64,000 nt of DNA from Arthrobacter sp. YN (GCF_002224285.1 NZ_CP022436.1:1922001-1986000); one strand, 5' to 3'; numbered from the stretch's first letter, positions 54,262 to 62,931 are shown. The notes: generated by a model not told the origin, from the letters alone. Numbers and translations: made by a program.

Positions 54262-55140
54262 TTAGGGAAGGGTAAGGATTTCCGCGCCGGTCTCAGTGAC
54301 CAGCAGGGTGTGTTCGAACTGGGCAGTGCGCTTGTGGTCCTTGGTGACGACTGTCCAGTCGTCGGCCCACATCTCCCATTCGATGGTGCCGAGGGTCAGC
54401 ATGGGTTCAATGGTGAAGACCATGCCTGCCTCGATCACAGTGTTGTACGCCGGGGCTGCGTCGTAATGCGGAATGATGAGGCCCGTGTGGAAGGCCTCAC
54501 CCACGCCGTGGCCTGTGAAGTCCCGCACCACGCCGTAGCCGAAGCGTTTGGCGTAGGACTGGATGGCACGGCCGATTACGTTGATCTCGCGGCCCGGGGC
54601 CACGGCCTTGATGGCCCGGTTGAGCGACTCCTGCGTACGCTCAACCAGCAGACGGGATTCCTCATCCACGTCGCCAACCAGGAAAGTGTAGTTGGTATCC
54701 CCATGGACTCCGCCGATGAAGGCTGTGATGTCGATGTTCAGGATGTCGCCGTCCTGCACCACGGTGGAATCGGGGATCCCGTGGCAGATGACTTCGTTCA
54801 GCGAGGAACACAACGACTTGGGAAAGCCGCGGTAGCCAAGCGTGGAGGGATACGCTTTGTGGTCCAGGAGGAACTCGTGGCCGATTTTATCCAGGTAGTC
54901 CGTGGTGACGCCGGGTTCCAGGTGCTTGCCGACCTCGACGATTGCCTGTGCAGCGATTTTGCCGGCGATGCGGATCTTCTCGATGGTCTCCGCCGACTTC
55001 ACCTCGGAACCCGTGAACTTGGCCGGCGCCTTCTTGCCGACGTATTCGGGCCGCGGAATGGAGGCCGGGACGGGCCGCTCGGGGCTGATGGTTCCCGGGG
55101 TGAGGGCGCCGATGGGTGCAGTCGAAGCAAGAGAAGGCAT
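54262..55140 (-). CDS. map: Methionine aminopeptidase, type Ic
   Basis: A 292-residue metallopeptidase removing N-terminal Met. Metal ligands lie in [16 protein letters not shown] (two Asp), [11 protein letters not shown] (His), FTIEPML (Glu) and near the C-terminal QFEHTLLVT (Glu). The N-terminal extension with [12 protein letters not shown] is the SH3-binding-like segment of type Ic enzymes. ATG 55140 is 6 nt after a TATGAT box, so I prefer it to the upstream ATG 55164. Confidence 0.95.
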   Translation of the reverse strand: MPSLASTAPIGALTPGTISPERPVPASIPRPEYVGKKAPAKFTGSEVKSAETIEKIRIAGKIAAQAIVEVGKHLEPGVTTDYLDKIGHEFLLDHKAYPSTLGYRGFPKSLCSSLNEVICHGIPDSTVVQDGDILNIDITAFIGGVHGDTNYTFLVGDVDEESRLLVERTQESLNRAIKAVAPGREINVIGRAIQSYAKRFGYGVVRDFTGHGVGEAFHTGLIIPHYDAAPAYNTVIEAGMVFTIEPMLTLGTIEWEMWADDWTVVTKDHKRTAQFEHTLLVTETGAEILTLP

Positions 55141-55146
55141 AGATTG

Positions 55147-55152
55147 ATCATA
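55147..55152 (-). promoter_or_regulatory. -10 box giving a probable leaderless map mRNA
   Basis: On the minus strand TATGAT (55152-55147), 6 nt, ATG 55140. Confidence 0.65.
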
Positions 55153-55248
55153 TAAGGCACACAAGAGACGTAAGTAACAAAGGGTGGCTGGGTTCCTGTG
55201 AGCCCGCCAACGTTACGCGTCCAGCCGCCCAAGGACCGAGGAGGAGAC

Positions 55249-55413
55249 GTGACGGAGTACTGGTACAACGTCAAGACGCACGAGATCGAAGAGGACGCCA
55301 TGTCCGATTGGACCCAGCTGATTGGCCCTTACAAAACCAGGGAAGAAGCCGAGCACGCCTTGGAAAAGGTTAAAGCCCGAAACGATGCCTGGGACGCCCA
55401 GGACGACGACTAG
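55249..55413 (+). CDS. Small SPOR-like protein
   Basis: A 54-residue acidic protein. [13 protein letters not shown] and [18 protein letters not shown] resemble a minimal SPOR-type fold (the GPYxTREEAE motif), without a membrane helix. AGGAGG immediately before GTG 55249 supports this start. The last 4 nt overlap the converging panB gene. Function unknown; peptidoglycan binding would be the SPOR expectation but is unproven at this size. Confidence 0.82.
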   Translation: MTEYWYNVKTHEIEEDAMSDWTQLIGPYKTREEAEHALEKVKARNDAWDAQDDD

Positions 55414-56314
55414 AAGGAATGCTCAGGTCCGGGAAACTGCCCGGACCTGACGTCCTCGCCGAAGGCGGCGGCTGCGTCGCTCAGGGTGGTGCGCAGATCT
55501 GCGTATTGCTTAACGAACTTGGCCATTTTGCCTCCCCGCAGACCAGCCATGTCCTGCCACACCAGGACCTGGCCAGTGGTGGTGTTGCCCGCACCGATAC
55601 CTACGGTTGGTACCCGCAACGCGGCATCGACGGCGGCCGCCGTTTCCGCCGGAACCATTTCCATGAGCACGCTGAAGGCTCCAGCGTCCTGCAAGGCAAC
55701 GGCGTCGTCCACGAGGCGTTGTGCGTCGTCCCCGCGGCCTTGGACGCGGTAACCGCCCAGGGAGTGTTCGCTTTGTGGGGTGAACCCAATGTGGGCCATG
55801 ACGGGGATGCCGGCCTGAACCATGGCCTTAACGGTGTCCGCGTAATAGGCACCCCCTCAATCTTGACGGCGTGTGCCAGGCCCTCCTTGAGGAACCGGAC
55901 GCCGGTAGCTACTGCATGCCCTGGCGAAACCTCGTAGCTGCCGAAGGGAAGGTCTGCCACGATCAGGGCCCGCTTGGCCGCCCGGCTCACCGCCCGTGTC
56001 AGGGGCAGGAGCTCGTCCACAGTGACGGGCAGGCTCGTCTCGTTGCCAAAGACGTTGTTGGATGCCGAGTCTCCGACGAGGAGGACTTCGATTCCCGCTT
56101 GGTCAAAGATCTCTGCGGTGTACTGCTCATAGGCAGTCAGCATGGCGAAGCGCCCGCCGTTGTCCTTGGCTTGCTGGAGGTGGTGGGTCCTGACTCTGCT
56201 GATCGGCTTACCGGCGCTTGAGGCCGGCGTCGTGGCAGCAGATGCCGGGCCGGTCCCGTAAGGTGCGGGAACTTCGGCGGGCGTGGTGGACTCAGGGAGG
56301 TTGCTCGGGGCCAT
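55410..56314 (-). pseudogene. panB: 3-methyl-2-oxobutanoate hydroxymethyltransferase, frameshifted
   Basis: PanB makes ketopantoate in pantothenate/CoA synthesis. The N-terminal frame (from ATG 56314) has LLVGDSASNNVFG, LPVTVDELL and AHAVKIEG. The C-terminal frame continues [19 protein letters not shown] and [14 protein letters not shown]. They join if one base is added to the C5 run at 55852-55856, restoring [13 protein letters not shown]. The repaired protein is about 301 residues, with the first 40 being a low-complexity extension. As written, the product would lose its C-terminal third. The error may be in the sequence. A TAGGCT box lies 6 nt before ATG 56314. Confidence 0.88.
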
Positions 56315-56320
56315 GGGTAG

Positions 56321-56326
56321 AGCCTA
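56321..56326 (-). promoter_or_regulatory. -10 box giving a probable leaderless panB mRNA
   Basis: On the minus strand TAGGCT (56326-56321), 6 nt, ATG 56314. Confidence 0.55.
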
Positions 56327-56363
56327 AGGGGTGCCGACGACGCCTGCCACCAGTGTGCCAAGC

Positions 56364-56389
56364 GTCACTGAATGTAAACGCTGTGTTAC
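56364..56389. promoter_or_regulatory. GlnR-like box in the panB-glnA intergenic region
   Basis: GTCAC (56364-56368), 6 nt, TAAAC (56375-56379), and a further GTTAC at 56385-56389. This partly fits the actinobacterial GlnR pattern gTnAC-N6-GaAAC. MtrA recognises similar half-sites. Confidence 0.3.
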
Positions 56390-56427
56390 GCGCAGGTACT
56401 GCTGCGGCATAAGCACCGAAGACTTAG

Positions 56428-56433
56428 TAGAGT
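56428..56433 (+). promoter_or_regulatory. Candidate -10 box of glnA
   Basis: TAGAGT at 56428-56433 predicts a leader of about 65 nt. No clear -35. Confidence 0.35.
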
Positions 56434-56504
56434 GAAGGCTGAGTTGTCGTGGCTCCAAACCATTGGAACCAGCGGCATGGACACTGAATCGGAAAAGAGG
56501 CCCT

Positions 56505-57845
56505 ATGGACCGCCAGCAAGAGTTCGTTCTGCGGACGATCGAAGAGCGTGACGTGCGCTTCGTACGCTTGTGGTTCACCGACGTCGTGGGTTCCCTGAAA
56601 TCGGTGGCGCTTGCGCCTGCCGAGGTTGAAGGAGCTTTTGAAGAGGGCCTTGGCTTTGACGGTTCAGCGATCGAGGGCCTCGCCCGCGTCTTTGAGTCCG
56701 ACATGCTTGCCCAGCCGGATCCGTCGACCTTCCAGATCCTGCCGTGGCGCGGTGAGACGGAGCAGACATCGCGCATGTTCTGCGACGTCCTGACCCCTGA
56801 CGGCGAACCCTCCGCAGCTGACCCCCGCAACGTCCTCAAACGGACCCTGGCCAAGGCTGCGGACATGGGGTTCACCTGCTACACCCACCCGGAGATCGAG
56901 TTCTACCTGCTCAAGTCCAAGGACCTCGGCCCCGATGGCTCGCCGGTTCCCGTAGATGAGGGGGGCTACTTCGACCACGTTCCGGGCGGCGTTGCCCAGG
57001 ACTTCCGCCGTACGGCTGTCACCATGCTCGAATCCGTCGGTATCTCCGTGGAGTTCAGCCACCATGAAGGCGGCCCGGGCCAGAACGAGATCGACCTCCG
57101 TTACGCGGATGCCCTCCAGACCGCTGACAACATCATGACCTTCCGTACGGTCATCAAGGAGGTCGCGCTGCAGCAGGGGACTTACGCCACCTTCATGCCC
57201 AAGCCATTCACCGACCACCCCGGCTCCGGCATGCACACCCACTTCTCCCTGTTCGAGGGCGATACCAACGCGTTCTTTGAAGCCGGAGCTGAGTTCCAGC
57301 TGTCCAAGACGGCACGCCAGTTCATCGCGGGAATCCTGAAGCATGCTCCCGAATTCACGGCAGTCACCAACCAGTTCGTGAACTCCTACAAGCGGCTCTG
57401 GGGCGGCGGCGAGGCGCCCAGCTACCTGAGCTGGGGACACAACAACCGTTCTGCGCTTGTCCGCGTTCCGCTGTACAAGCCCGGCAAGGGCCAGTCGGCG
57501 CGCATCGAGTACCGCGGGATCGACTCCGCCACCAACCCGTACCTGGCCTACGCTGTCCTGCTGGGCGCCGGCTTGAAGGGCATCGAGGAAGGCTACGAAC
57601 TTCCCGCTGCAGCCGAAGACGACGTCTGGTCGTTGACCACCGCTGAGCGCAGGGCCATGGGGCATGCGCCGTTGCCCGCCAGCCTCCACGACGCCATCCG
57701 CGCCATGGAGGAATCGGAACTTGTAGCCGAGATCCTGGGCGAGCAGGTCTTCGAGCACTTCCTGCGCAACAAGCGCGCGGAGTGGCAGGATTACCGCCTC
57801 CAGGTCACGCCGTACGAGTTGCAGCGCAACCTCGGCATTCTGTAG
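56505..57845 (+). CDS. glnA: Glutamine synthetase type I, GlnA2-like
   Basis: A 446-residue glutamine synthetase. GFDGSAIEGLARVFESDM is the substrate loop region, ATP/metal residues are in HPEIEFYLL and GPGQNEIDLRYADAL, and GSGMHTHFSLF, NSYKRLW and IEYRGIDSATNPYLAYA follow. The adenylylation-loop Tyr of the beta type is not preserved as in GlnA1, where it is KDLYELP, so GlnE probably does not regulate this copy. Length and position (next to glnE) match M. tuberculosis glnA2. The frame opens at 56463, but AAAAGAGG precedes ATG 56505. Confidence 0.94.
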   Translation: MDRQQEFVLRTIEERDVRFVRLWFTDVVGSLKSVALAPAEVEGAFEEGLGFDGSAIEGLARVFESDMLAQPDPSTFQILPWRGETEQTSRMFCDVLTPDGEPSAADPRNVLKRTLAKAADMGFTCYTHPEIEFYLLKSKDLGPDGSPVPVDEGGYFDHVPGGVAQDFRRTAVTMLESVGISVEFSHHEGGPGQNEIDLRYADALQTADNIMTFRTVIKEVALQQGTYATFMPKPFTDHPGSGMHTHFSLFEGDTNAFFEAGAEFQLSKTARQFIAGILKHAPEFTAVTNQFVNSYKRLWGGGEAPSYLSWGHNNRSALVRVPLYKPGKGQSARIEYRGIDSATNPYLAYAVLLGAGLKGIEEGYELPAAAEDDVWSLTTAERRAMGHAPLPASLHDAIRAMEESELVAEILGEQVFEHFLRNKRAEWQDYRLQVTPYELQRNLGIL

Positions 57846-57854
57846 GCGGGGCCA

Positions 57855-60800
57855 ATGAGCCTTGCACGTCGGCTCATTTCAGCCGGTTTCAGCGATCTCG
57901 AGAAGGCAGAACGTTTCCTTGCTGCCCCTGAACTTGAGGGCATTGACCAGGAAGCACTCTTTGCCGGGCTCTCCATGTCGGCGAGCCCGGACACGGCCCT
58001 GCAATCGTTGGTCCGGCTCCTGGAGAAGAATCCGGGACTGAAGAAGCTGGCTGCGGCGGAGCAGGACACCAGCGAGCCCATGTACCGTCTGTTGGGCGCT
58101 TCCGAGGCGCTGGGGGAGTTCCTCATGCGCCGGCCGGAACACCTGGATGTCTTCGATGTCCGCGTCAGCCCGGAGCCCCTCCAGGCCGCCAGCGAAGAAC
58201 TCCGGGCCATGCTGCTCCGTTCCGTGAAAGCCGAGCCCGGGGCCCAGCGTCCTGTGGCCGGAATGACCGGGATGCCGGCGTACGCGGCCCTTCGGAGCGC
58301 CTATCGACGCGGGCTGACAGAGCTGGCCATCAAGGATCTTTGTGCGGCATCGCCCCAGGACTTCATGCCGGCTGTCGGCGCCGAGCTGGCCGACCTCGCC
58401 GGTGCCGCCATAGAGGCTGCCCTCGCCGTGTCCCGGGCCGAGGCGGCGGCACAGTACGCTGCCTCGGAGATCGCCGACGTCGGGCTTGCCGTCATCGGCA
58501 TGGGGAAGTGCGGCGCCCGTGAACTGAACTACATCTCCGACGTCGATGTCATTTACGTCATTGAGGCGGGGGAGTTGGAGGACGCTCGGGCGTCCACCAT
58601 CGGTACTGCCCTGGCGTCCGGGATTTCCCGTGCGATTTCCTCGTCGGCGCCGGAGCCCGGGCTGTGGGAAGTCGATGCCAACCTCCGTCCCGAGGGAAAA
58701 TCGGGACCGTTGGTCCGAACCTTGCCGTCCCATCTCAGCTACTACGCACGCTGGGCAGAAAGCTGGGAGTTCCAAGCGCTCCTGAAGGCCCGCACCATTG
58801 CCGGCGACCGGGAACTGGGCCAGCGCTACGAGAAGGCTGTGGAACCGCTGGTGTGGGCCTCCGCGGGCCGCGAGGGGTTCGTCGAATCTGTGCAGGCGAT
58901 GCGCCGCCGGGTCACCGATTACATTCCCGCGGCAGAGGAACAGCGCCAGATTAAACTGGGGCGCGGCGGCCTTCGCGATGTCGAGTTCACCGTCCAACTG
59001 CTGCAACTGGTCCATGGAAAATCCGACGAATCCCTGCGATGCAGGGACACCACGTCAGCCATCGCCGCACTGTCTGCCGGGGGTTACATCGGCCGAACGG
59101 ATGCAGCCGCTTTCGACAACGCCTACCGGTACCTGCGTTTGCTGGAGCACCGGATCCAGCTTTTCCAGCTGCGGCGAACCCATCTCATGCCTGTGGCCGA
59201 GGACGCCCAGCGGTTCCTTGCCAAGGCCGTTCTGGGGCCGTTTTCACTGGAGCGGCCCCATCCGGACCAGCTGATGGCGACGTGGCAGAAGACCAAGAAA
59301 GCCGTGCGGGAGCTGCATGAGCGCATCTTCTACCGTCCCTTGCTCAATACTGCGGCCAAGCTGAGCACCGAGGATGCCAAGCTCAGCCCCGAGGCAGCCC
59401 AAGGCCGGCTTGCTGCCCTGGGCTACTCGGATCCGCAGGGAGCAATGCGGCACATTGAAGCACTGACGGCCGGAGTCAGCCGGCGCGCGGCGCTGCAGCG
59501 GCAACTTCTCCCCATTTTGCTGGGCTGGCTCGCTGAAGGCGTGGACCCCGACGCCGGTCTGCTCGCCTTCCGCAGGGTCAGCGAGGCCCTGGGAACCACG
59601 CATTGGTATTTGGGTCTGTTGAGGGATTCGCAGGCGGCTGCGGAACGCTTGTGCCAGGTGCTGGCCAACTCCCGGTTGATTTCGGATCTGTTGGAAGTTT
59701 CCCCGGAATCCGTGGCCTGGCTGGGCAGCGACAAGGAGCTGGTGCCCATCAGTTTCGAAGCACAGTGGCAGGAGATCCGGTCCAAGCTTTCCCGCCACCC
59801 CGATCCCGAAAGTGCCATGAGGCTCATTCGCTTGATCCGGCGCCGTGAGATCCTGCGGACAGCGATCGCCGACAGCTCCGGTTTGCTGGACCAGGACGCG
59901 GTTGGCCTTGCCTTGGCCGAAACCGACCGGGCCGCTGTCCTGGGGGCGCTTCATGTAGCCGAATCCGTCATTGCCGGCGATGGTCCGTTGAAAACCGATG
60001 TCCTGGTGGTTGCCATGGGACGGCAGGGTGGACGGGAGATTGGTTACGGCTCGGACGCAGACGTCATCTACGTGCATCGTGCCCGGCCCGGGTTCTCTGA
60101 CGCAGAGGCCCAGGAGCAGGCGACGGCGATCGTCGCCAAAGTCTCCAGTTTTCTCACCCAGCCGCTCAAGCCGGCCATCATGGCTGAACGGGTTCTCATG
60201 GTGGACGCGGACCTGCGGCCCGAAGGCAAGAACGGCGCGATGGTCCGGTCGCTGGAGTCATATGCGGAGTACTACCGCCGGTGGTCGCTGATCTGGGAGG
60301 CCCAGGCGCTGCTGCGGGCGCGCCCCATGGCCGGTTCCGATGAGTTGGCCGCCGATTTCGTCCGGCTTATTGATCCGATCCGCTATCCACGTGAGTTGGC
60401 GGAGCAGGATGTGCGGGAAGTCCGTCGAATCAAAGCGCGCGTGGAGTCTGAACGTTTGCCGCGAGGTGCCGATCCTGCCCGTCACGTCAAGCTTGGCCGC
60501 GGCGGGCTGAGCGACGTCGAATGGCTGGTGCAGTTGATCCAGCTGCAGCACGCAGGCAAGCATTCGGAGCTGCAGACCAGCTCGACGCTTGAGGCCCTCG
60601 CCGCAGCGGAGAAGCTGGACTTCATTGGCCCCGACGACGCTGCGCTCCTACGGGATGCGTGGCGGTTTGCCAGCCGGATCCGCTCAGCGAATGTGATCGT
60701 CACGGGACGGGCTTCGGACCTTCTGCCGTCTTCGCGCAAGGACCTTGAGGCCGCGGCGCGGTGGTGTGGCTATGCGCCAGGGAATGCCGGCCAGTTCGAA

Positions 60801-60866
60801 GAGGACTACCTGCGGCTCAGCCGGAGGGCCAGGGGAGTGTTCGAGAAGGTCTTCTACGGCAATTAG
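57855..60866 (+). CDS. glnE: Glutamine synthetase adenylyltransferase/deadenylase
   Basis: A 1003-residue bifunctional enzyme that adds and removes AMP on glutamine synthetase. Two nucleotidyltransferase domains are visible: GMGKCGARELNYISDVDVIYV (about residue 215) and MGRQGGREIGYGSDADVIYV (about 720), each with paired Asp residues. Each is followed by a GlnD/PII-uridylyltransferase-type helical domain (GRGGLRDVEF, GRGGLSDVEW). It is 9 nt after glnA2 and probably cotranscribed; its likely target is the beta-type GlnA at the end of the window. Confidence 0.95.
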   Translation: MSLARRLISAGFSDLEKAERFLAAPELEGIDQEALFAGLSMSASPDTALQSLVRLLEKNPGLKKLAAAEQDTSEPMYRLLGASEALGEFLMRRPEHLDVFDVRVSPEPLQAASEELRAMLLRSVKAEPGAQRPVAGMTGMPAYAALRSAYRRGLTELAIKDLCAASPQDFMPAVGAELADLAGAAIEAALAVSRAEAAAQYAASEIADVGLAVIGMGKCGARELNYISDVDVIYVIEAGELEDARASTIGTALASGISRAISSSAPEPGLWEVDANLRPEGKSGPLVRTLPSHLSYYARWAESWEFQALLKARTIAGDRELGQRYEKAVEPLVWASAGREGFVESVQAMRRRVTDYIPAAEEQRQIKLGRGGLRDVEFTVQLLQLVHGKSDESLRCRDTTSAIAALSAGGYIGRTDAAAFDNAYRYLRLLEHRIQLFQLRRTHLMPVAEDAQRFLAKAVLGPFSLERPHPDQLMATWQKTKKAVRELHERIFYRPLLNTAAKLSTEDAKLSPEAAQGRLAALGYSDPQGAMRHIEALTAGVSRRAALQRQLLPILLGWLAEGVDPDAGLLAFRRVSEALGTTHWYLGLLRDSQAAAERLCQVLANSRLISDLLEVSPESVAWLGSDKELVPISFEAQWQEIRSKLSRHPDPESAMRLIRLIRRREILRTAIADSSGLLDQDAVGLALAETDRAAVLGALHVAESVIAGDGPLKTDVLVVAMGRQGGREIGYGSDADVIYVHRARPGFSDAEAQEQATAIVAKVSSFLTQPLKPAIMAERVLMVDADLRPEGKNGAMVRSLESYAEYYRRWSLIWEAQALLRARPMAGSDELAADFVRLIDPIRYPRELAEQDVREVRRIKARVESERLPRGADPARHVKLGRGGLSDVEWLVQLIQLQHAGKHSELQTSSTLEALAAAEKLDFIGPDDAALLRDAWRFASRIRSANVIVTGRASDLLPSSRKDLEAAARWCGYAPGNAGQFEEDYLRLSRRARGVFEKVFYGN

Positions 60867-61069
60867 CCAAGGGCGTACGCCGTAGGTGTACCCACTCGGC
60901 CGTACCGTTCCTGCGACTGGCCTGTAAACAGGACCGCGCGGGCAGGGACACAAGATGGCGTAGCAGAATAGCCTTTGGAAAACCGCACGCTGCTTCGGGC
61001 GGGTTCGTCGATATGGATGTTTCGACGTAGGGAAAAGTTGCGACAACACTAGGAGGAAGACGCCGCGAA

Positions 61070-61638
61070 ATGCTTGAATCTGACTCAGAAAATCTGTTTT
61101 CGAGCGTGAATGATCCCTTTGATGTGGGTGATGTCTGGCTTATTCCCCTGAAGTTTCTGGACGACGACGCCCGCGCCATTCACCTGGGTGCCGTGGCTGC
61201 GTTGTCTGTCGAGGAGGGGCAGCGTGAGTTTGTCGGCGACCCACTCCGCATGATGCTGCTGGGCATGGAGGAGGAGTCCCGCCTGCCGTACGTTATTGAG
61301 TCGGGGGGCTGGCGGTGGGGGTGCTGACCCTCCAACACGGCGCTGCGGGATTGGCAGGTTGGTCCGACGACGACTCTGCATGGCTTCTCAGAGGCTTCCT
61401 GATCGACTCGGGAAGCCAGGGGCGTGGTCTGGGAACAAGGGCTGCGCGTGCGGCAGCGGAGGAGGCGCGCAAGCTGACGACCCGGCTGGGCGGCGGTCAG
61501 GCCGGTGTCGTGCTGTCCGTCAACGAACGCAATCCGGCGGGTCAGGCTGCTTACCGCAAGGCTGGCTTCGTCGATGCAGGCAGGTACCTGGGCGGCAGTT
61601 CCGGTCCGCAACGGATCATGTATACGGCCTTCGAGTGA
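61070..61638 (+). pseudogene. GNAT acetyltransferase, frameshifted
   Basis: Two frames make one GNAT protein of about 189 residues. The first runs from ATG 61070 (after AGGAGGAAG) to SRLPYVIESGGWRW. The second carries GVLTLQHGAAGLAGW, LLRGFLIDSGSQGRGLGT (the acetyl-CoA loop) and NERNPAGQAAYRKAGF. They join if one base is added to the G5 run at 61317-61321. Substrate unknown. As written, the acetyl-CoA-binding half is lost. Third case of the same defect in this window. CGTCGA-N10-TCGACG (61006-61027) and palindrome CCTGTAAACAGG (about 60932) lie upstream. Confidence 0.8.
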
Positions 61639-61645
61639 CGACGGC

Positions 61646-61689
61646 GTCAACACTGGTTGACGATTGGCATGGTGTCAACTAGGGTTGAC
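61646..61689. promoter_or_regulatory. Tandem palindromic operators over an HTH-gene promoter
   Basis: GTCAAC-N4-GTTGAC occurs twice, at 61646-61661 and 61674-61689, 28 bp apart. The first overlaps the -35 TTGACG (61657-61662); the second contains the -10 TAGGGT (61680-61685), spacer 17 bp. ATG 61693 is 7 nt after the -10. Confidence 0.75.
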
Positions 61690-61692
61690 GGC

Positions 61693-61908
61693 ATGGAGGT
61701 GGACCGAATGAAGACACTGGTGGGATCCATGGATGGAATGGGCCCGGCTGAGGCACTTTACGCTGTAGCGGAACTTCAGAAGGAAGTGGGGCGGCGGGAA
61801 GCTTCGCTGGTACGTGCGGCCAGACAGTCCGGGTTGTCATGGGAGGCGATAGCCCTCTGCCTGGGTGTCAGCAAACAGGCGGTGCACAAGAAGTACGGCA
61901 AGCAGTAG
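61693..61908 (+). CDS. Small HTH DNA-binding protein
   Basis: A 71-residue protein. The N-terminal helix (GPAEALYAVAELQKEVGRREASLV) probably dimerises, and the C-terminal helix-turn-helix reads SWEAIALCLGVSKQAVHKKYG. No ligand domain. The frame opens at TTG 61657, but ATG 61693 follows a near-ideal promoter by 7 nt. Two perfect palindromes over that promoter suggest that it represses its own gene; this is inference. Similar small HTH proteins sit before Clp N-domain genes in other actinobacteria, but no clp gene is nearby here. Confidence 0.82.
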   Translation: MEVDRMKTLVGSMDGMGPAEALYAVAELQKEVGRREASLVRAARQSGLSWEAIALCLGVSKQAVHKKYGKQ

Positions 61909-61955
61909 AAGAACTACCCCGTCCAGGGGTCTGGCCCCGGGTGGCTGGGTTCGTT

Positions 61956-61961
61956 TACGAT
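61956..61961 (+). promoter_or_regulatory. -10 box of a small Cys-rich protein gene
   Basis: TACGAT (61956-61961), 6 nt, GTG 61968. Leaderless geometry. Confidence 0.55.
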
Positions 61962-61967
61962 TCTCCC

Positions 61968-62195
61968 GTGACAATCAGCGTGGATTCGGAAGGGGTAACC
62001 TTCTCCACCTTGTGCTGTTTCCGCTGTGAGCAGTCGGGGCCGCACTGGTCCTCGCGTCACGGACGCGCCGGTACATTTGCCTGCCGGCGCTGCTTTGCCA
62101 CCTTCTCTGACGAAGAATCCACTGCCATGGCCGGGGGAGCTCCAGGCCCTGCTCTGGCGGCGACCGAAGAACTGCGTTTTTTCGAATCCAAGTAG
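61968..62195 (+). CDS. Small zinc-ribbon-like protein
   Basis: A 75-residue protein with CCFRC near residue 13 and CRRC about 22 residues later, a likely four-Cys zinc ribbon. A His/Arg-rich segment lies between, and the rest is unstructured. The frame runs upstream to 61839, but GTG 61968 is 6 nt after a TACGAT box. I do not recognise the family. It follows the HTH gene by 59 nt and may have its own promoter. Confidence 0.6.
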   Translation: MTISVDSEGVTFSTLCCFRCEQSGPHWSSRHGRAGTFACRRCFATFSDEESTAMAGGAPGPALAATEELRFFESK

Positions 62196-62219
62196 TCGCG
62201 CTACCCGGCAGGCGAAAAA

Positions 62220-62238
62220 ACGAGTACTCGCTACTCGT
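62220..62238. other. Inverted repeat with an adjacent A/T run
   Basis: ACGAGT (62220-62225) and ACTCGT (62233-62238); it contains the palindrome CGAGTACTCG. On the minus strand it is followed by TTTTTT, the form of a terminator, although no minus-strand gene is seen. It could be an operator for the next small gene. Confidence 0.4.
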
Positions 62239-62264
62239 GTCTCCGCTGTTGCTGCGGGGGCAGC

Positions 62265-62408
62265 ATGGTGGTTATGACAACGTATGTAATTGAACCAGCG
62301 GCCCTGCTCCATCGCTGCCAGTGCTGCGGCGAAGAAACCGACCGGGTGTTCTGCACTGACTGCGCGGCACCGGACGTCCCAGGGCAGGCGCCCAGAACCC
62401 AGCACTGA
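62265..62408 (+). CDS. Cys-rich microprotein
   Basis: A 44- to 47-residue frame. After ATG 62265 (or ATG 62274) it reads TTYVIEPAALLHRC, then CQCC and CTDC about 12 residues on, a compact zinc-ribbon pattern. A GGGGG run just before ATG 62265 could be the ribosome site. It is the second such tiny Cys protein in 450 bp. Too short for confident prediction; conservation would decide. Confidence 0.45.
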   Translation: MVVMTTYVIEPAALLHRCQCCGEETDRVFCTDCAAPDVPGQAPRTQH

Positions 62409-62523
62409 TCGCGTCGCCTCCGTGAGCGCCGCGGCTGGGTCTTGTTGGGACACCAAGCTGCGCAGACGCTAAGTATCCTTATAGACTTCTTGTGTCACTG
62501 TTCTCGAGGCAGAGGGAAAGTCC

Positions 62524-62874
62524 ATGGAATACAACGGAAGTTCGACAGAGAAGACCGTCCTTGCCGGGGAGTTGGACCGGCGCCATGTGGGTCAGTCCGT
62601 GAGCTTTCAGCCCAATGACTTCACTGTGGTTTTTGGAACCATCGCAGGCATTGCGCGAACCGAAGCGCTGGTCTACCTGTCGCTGGATGGAGTCGGCGGC
62701 GGTACCCACCTGAAGGATGAATACGACCTCCCGATAGATCACAAGGTCTACCTTCAGCTTGATCCGCTCGGCAGCGCTGAAAAGGGTCTCTCGGAAGCGG
62801 CTGGTTTCGTCAAGGAGAAGTTGGACGAGATCACCAGGAACATCCGCGAACGCGATCAGGATAAGACTGAGTAG
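62524..62874 (+). CDS. Hypothetical protein
   Basis: A 116-residue soluble protein, beta-rich at first (VSFQPNDFTVVFGTIAGI, VYLSLDG) with an amphipathic C-terminal helix (LSEAAGFVKEKLDEITRNI). No family recognised, no membrane segment or signal peptide. ATG 62524 follows GAGGGAAAG. TATCCT (62474-62479) or TAGACT (62482-62487) may be its -10. Convergent with glnA1. Confidence 0.75.
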   Translation: MEYNGSSTEKTVLAGELDRRHVGQSVSFQPNDFTVVFGTIAGIARTEALVYLSLDGVGGGTHLKDEYDLPIDHKVYLQLDPLGSAEKGLSEAAGFVKEKLDEITRNIRERDQDKTE

Positions 62875-62891
62875 ATAGTATTACTCGACCA

Positions 62892-62931
62892 AAAGGCGAT
62901 CCCCGGTCCATGTGGACCGGGGATCGCCTTT
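62892..62931. terminator. Bidirectional terminator before glnA1
   Basis: A perfect 19-bp stem (62892-62910 with 62913-62931), 2-nt loop, A-rich 5' and T-rich 3' sides. Confidence 0.93.
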
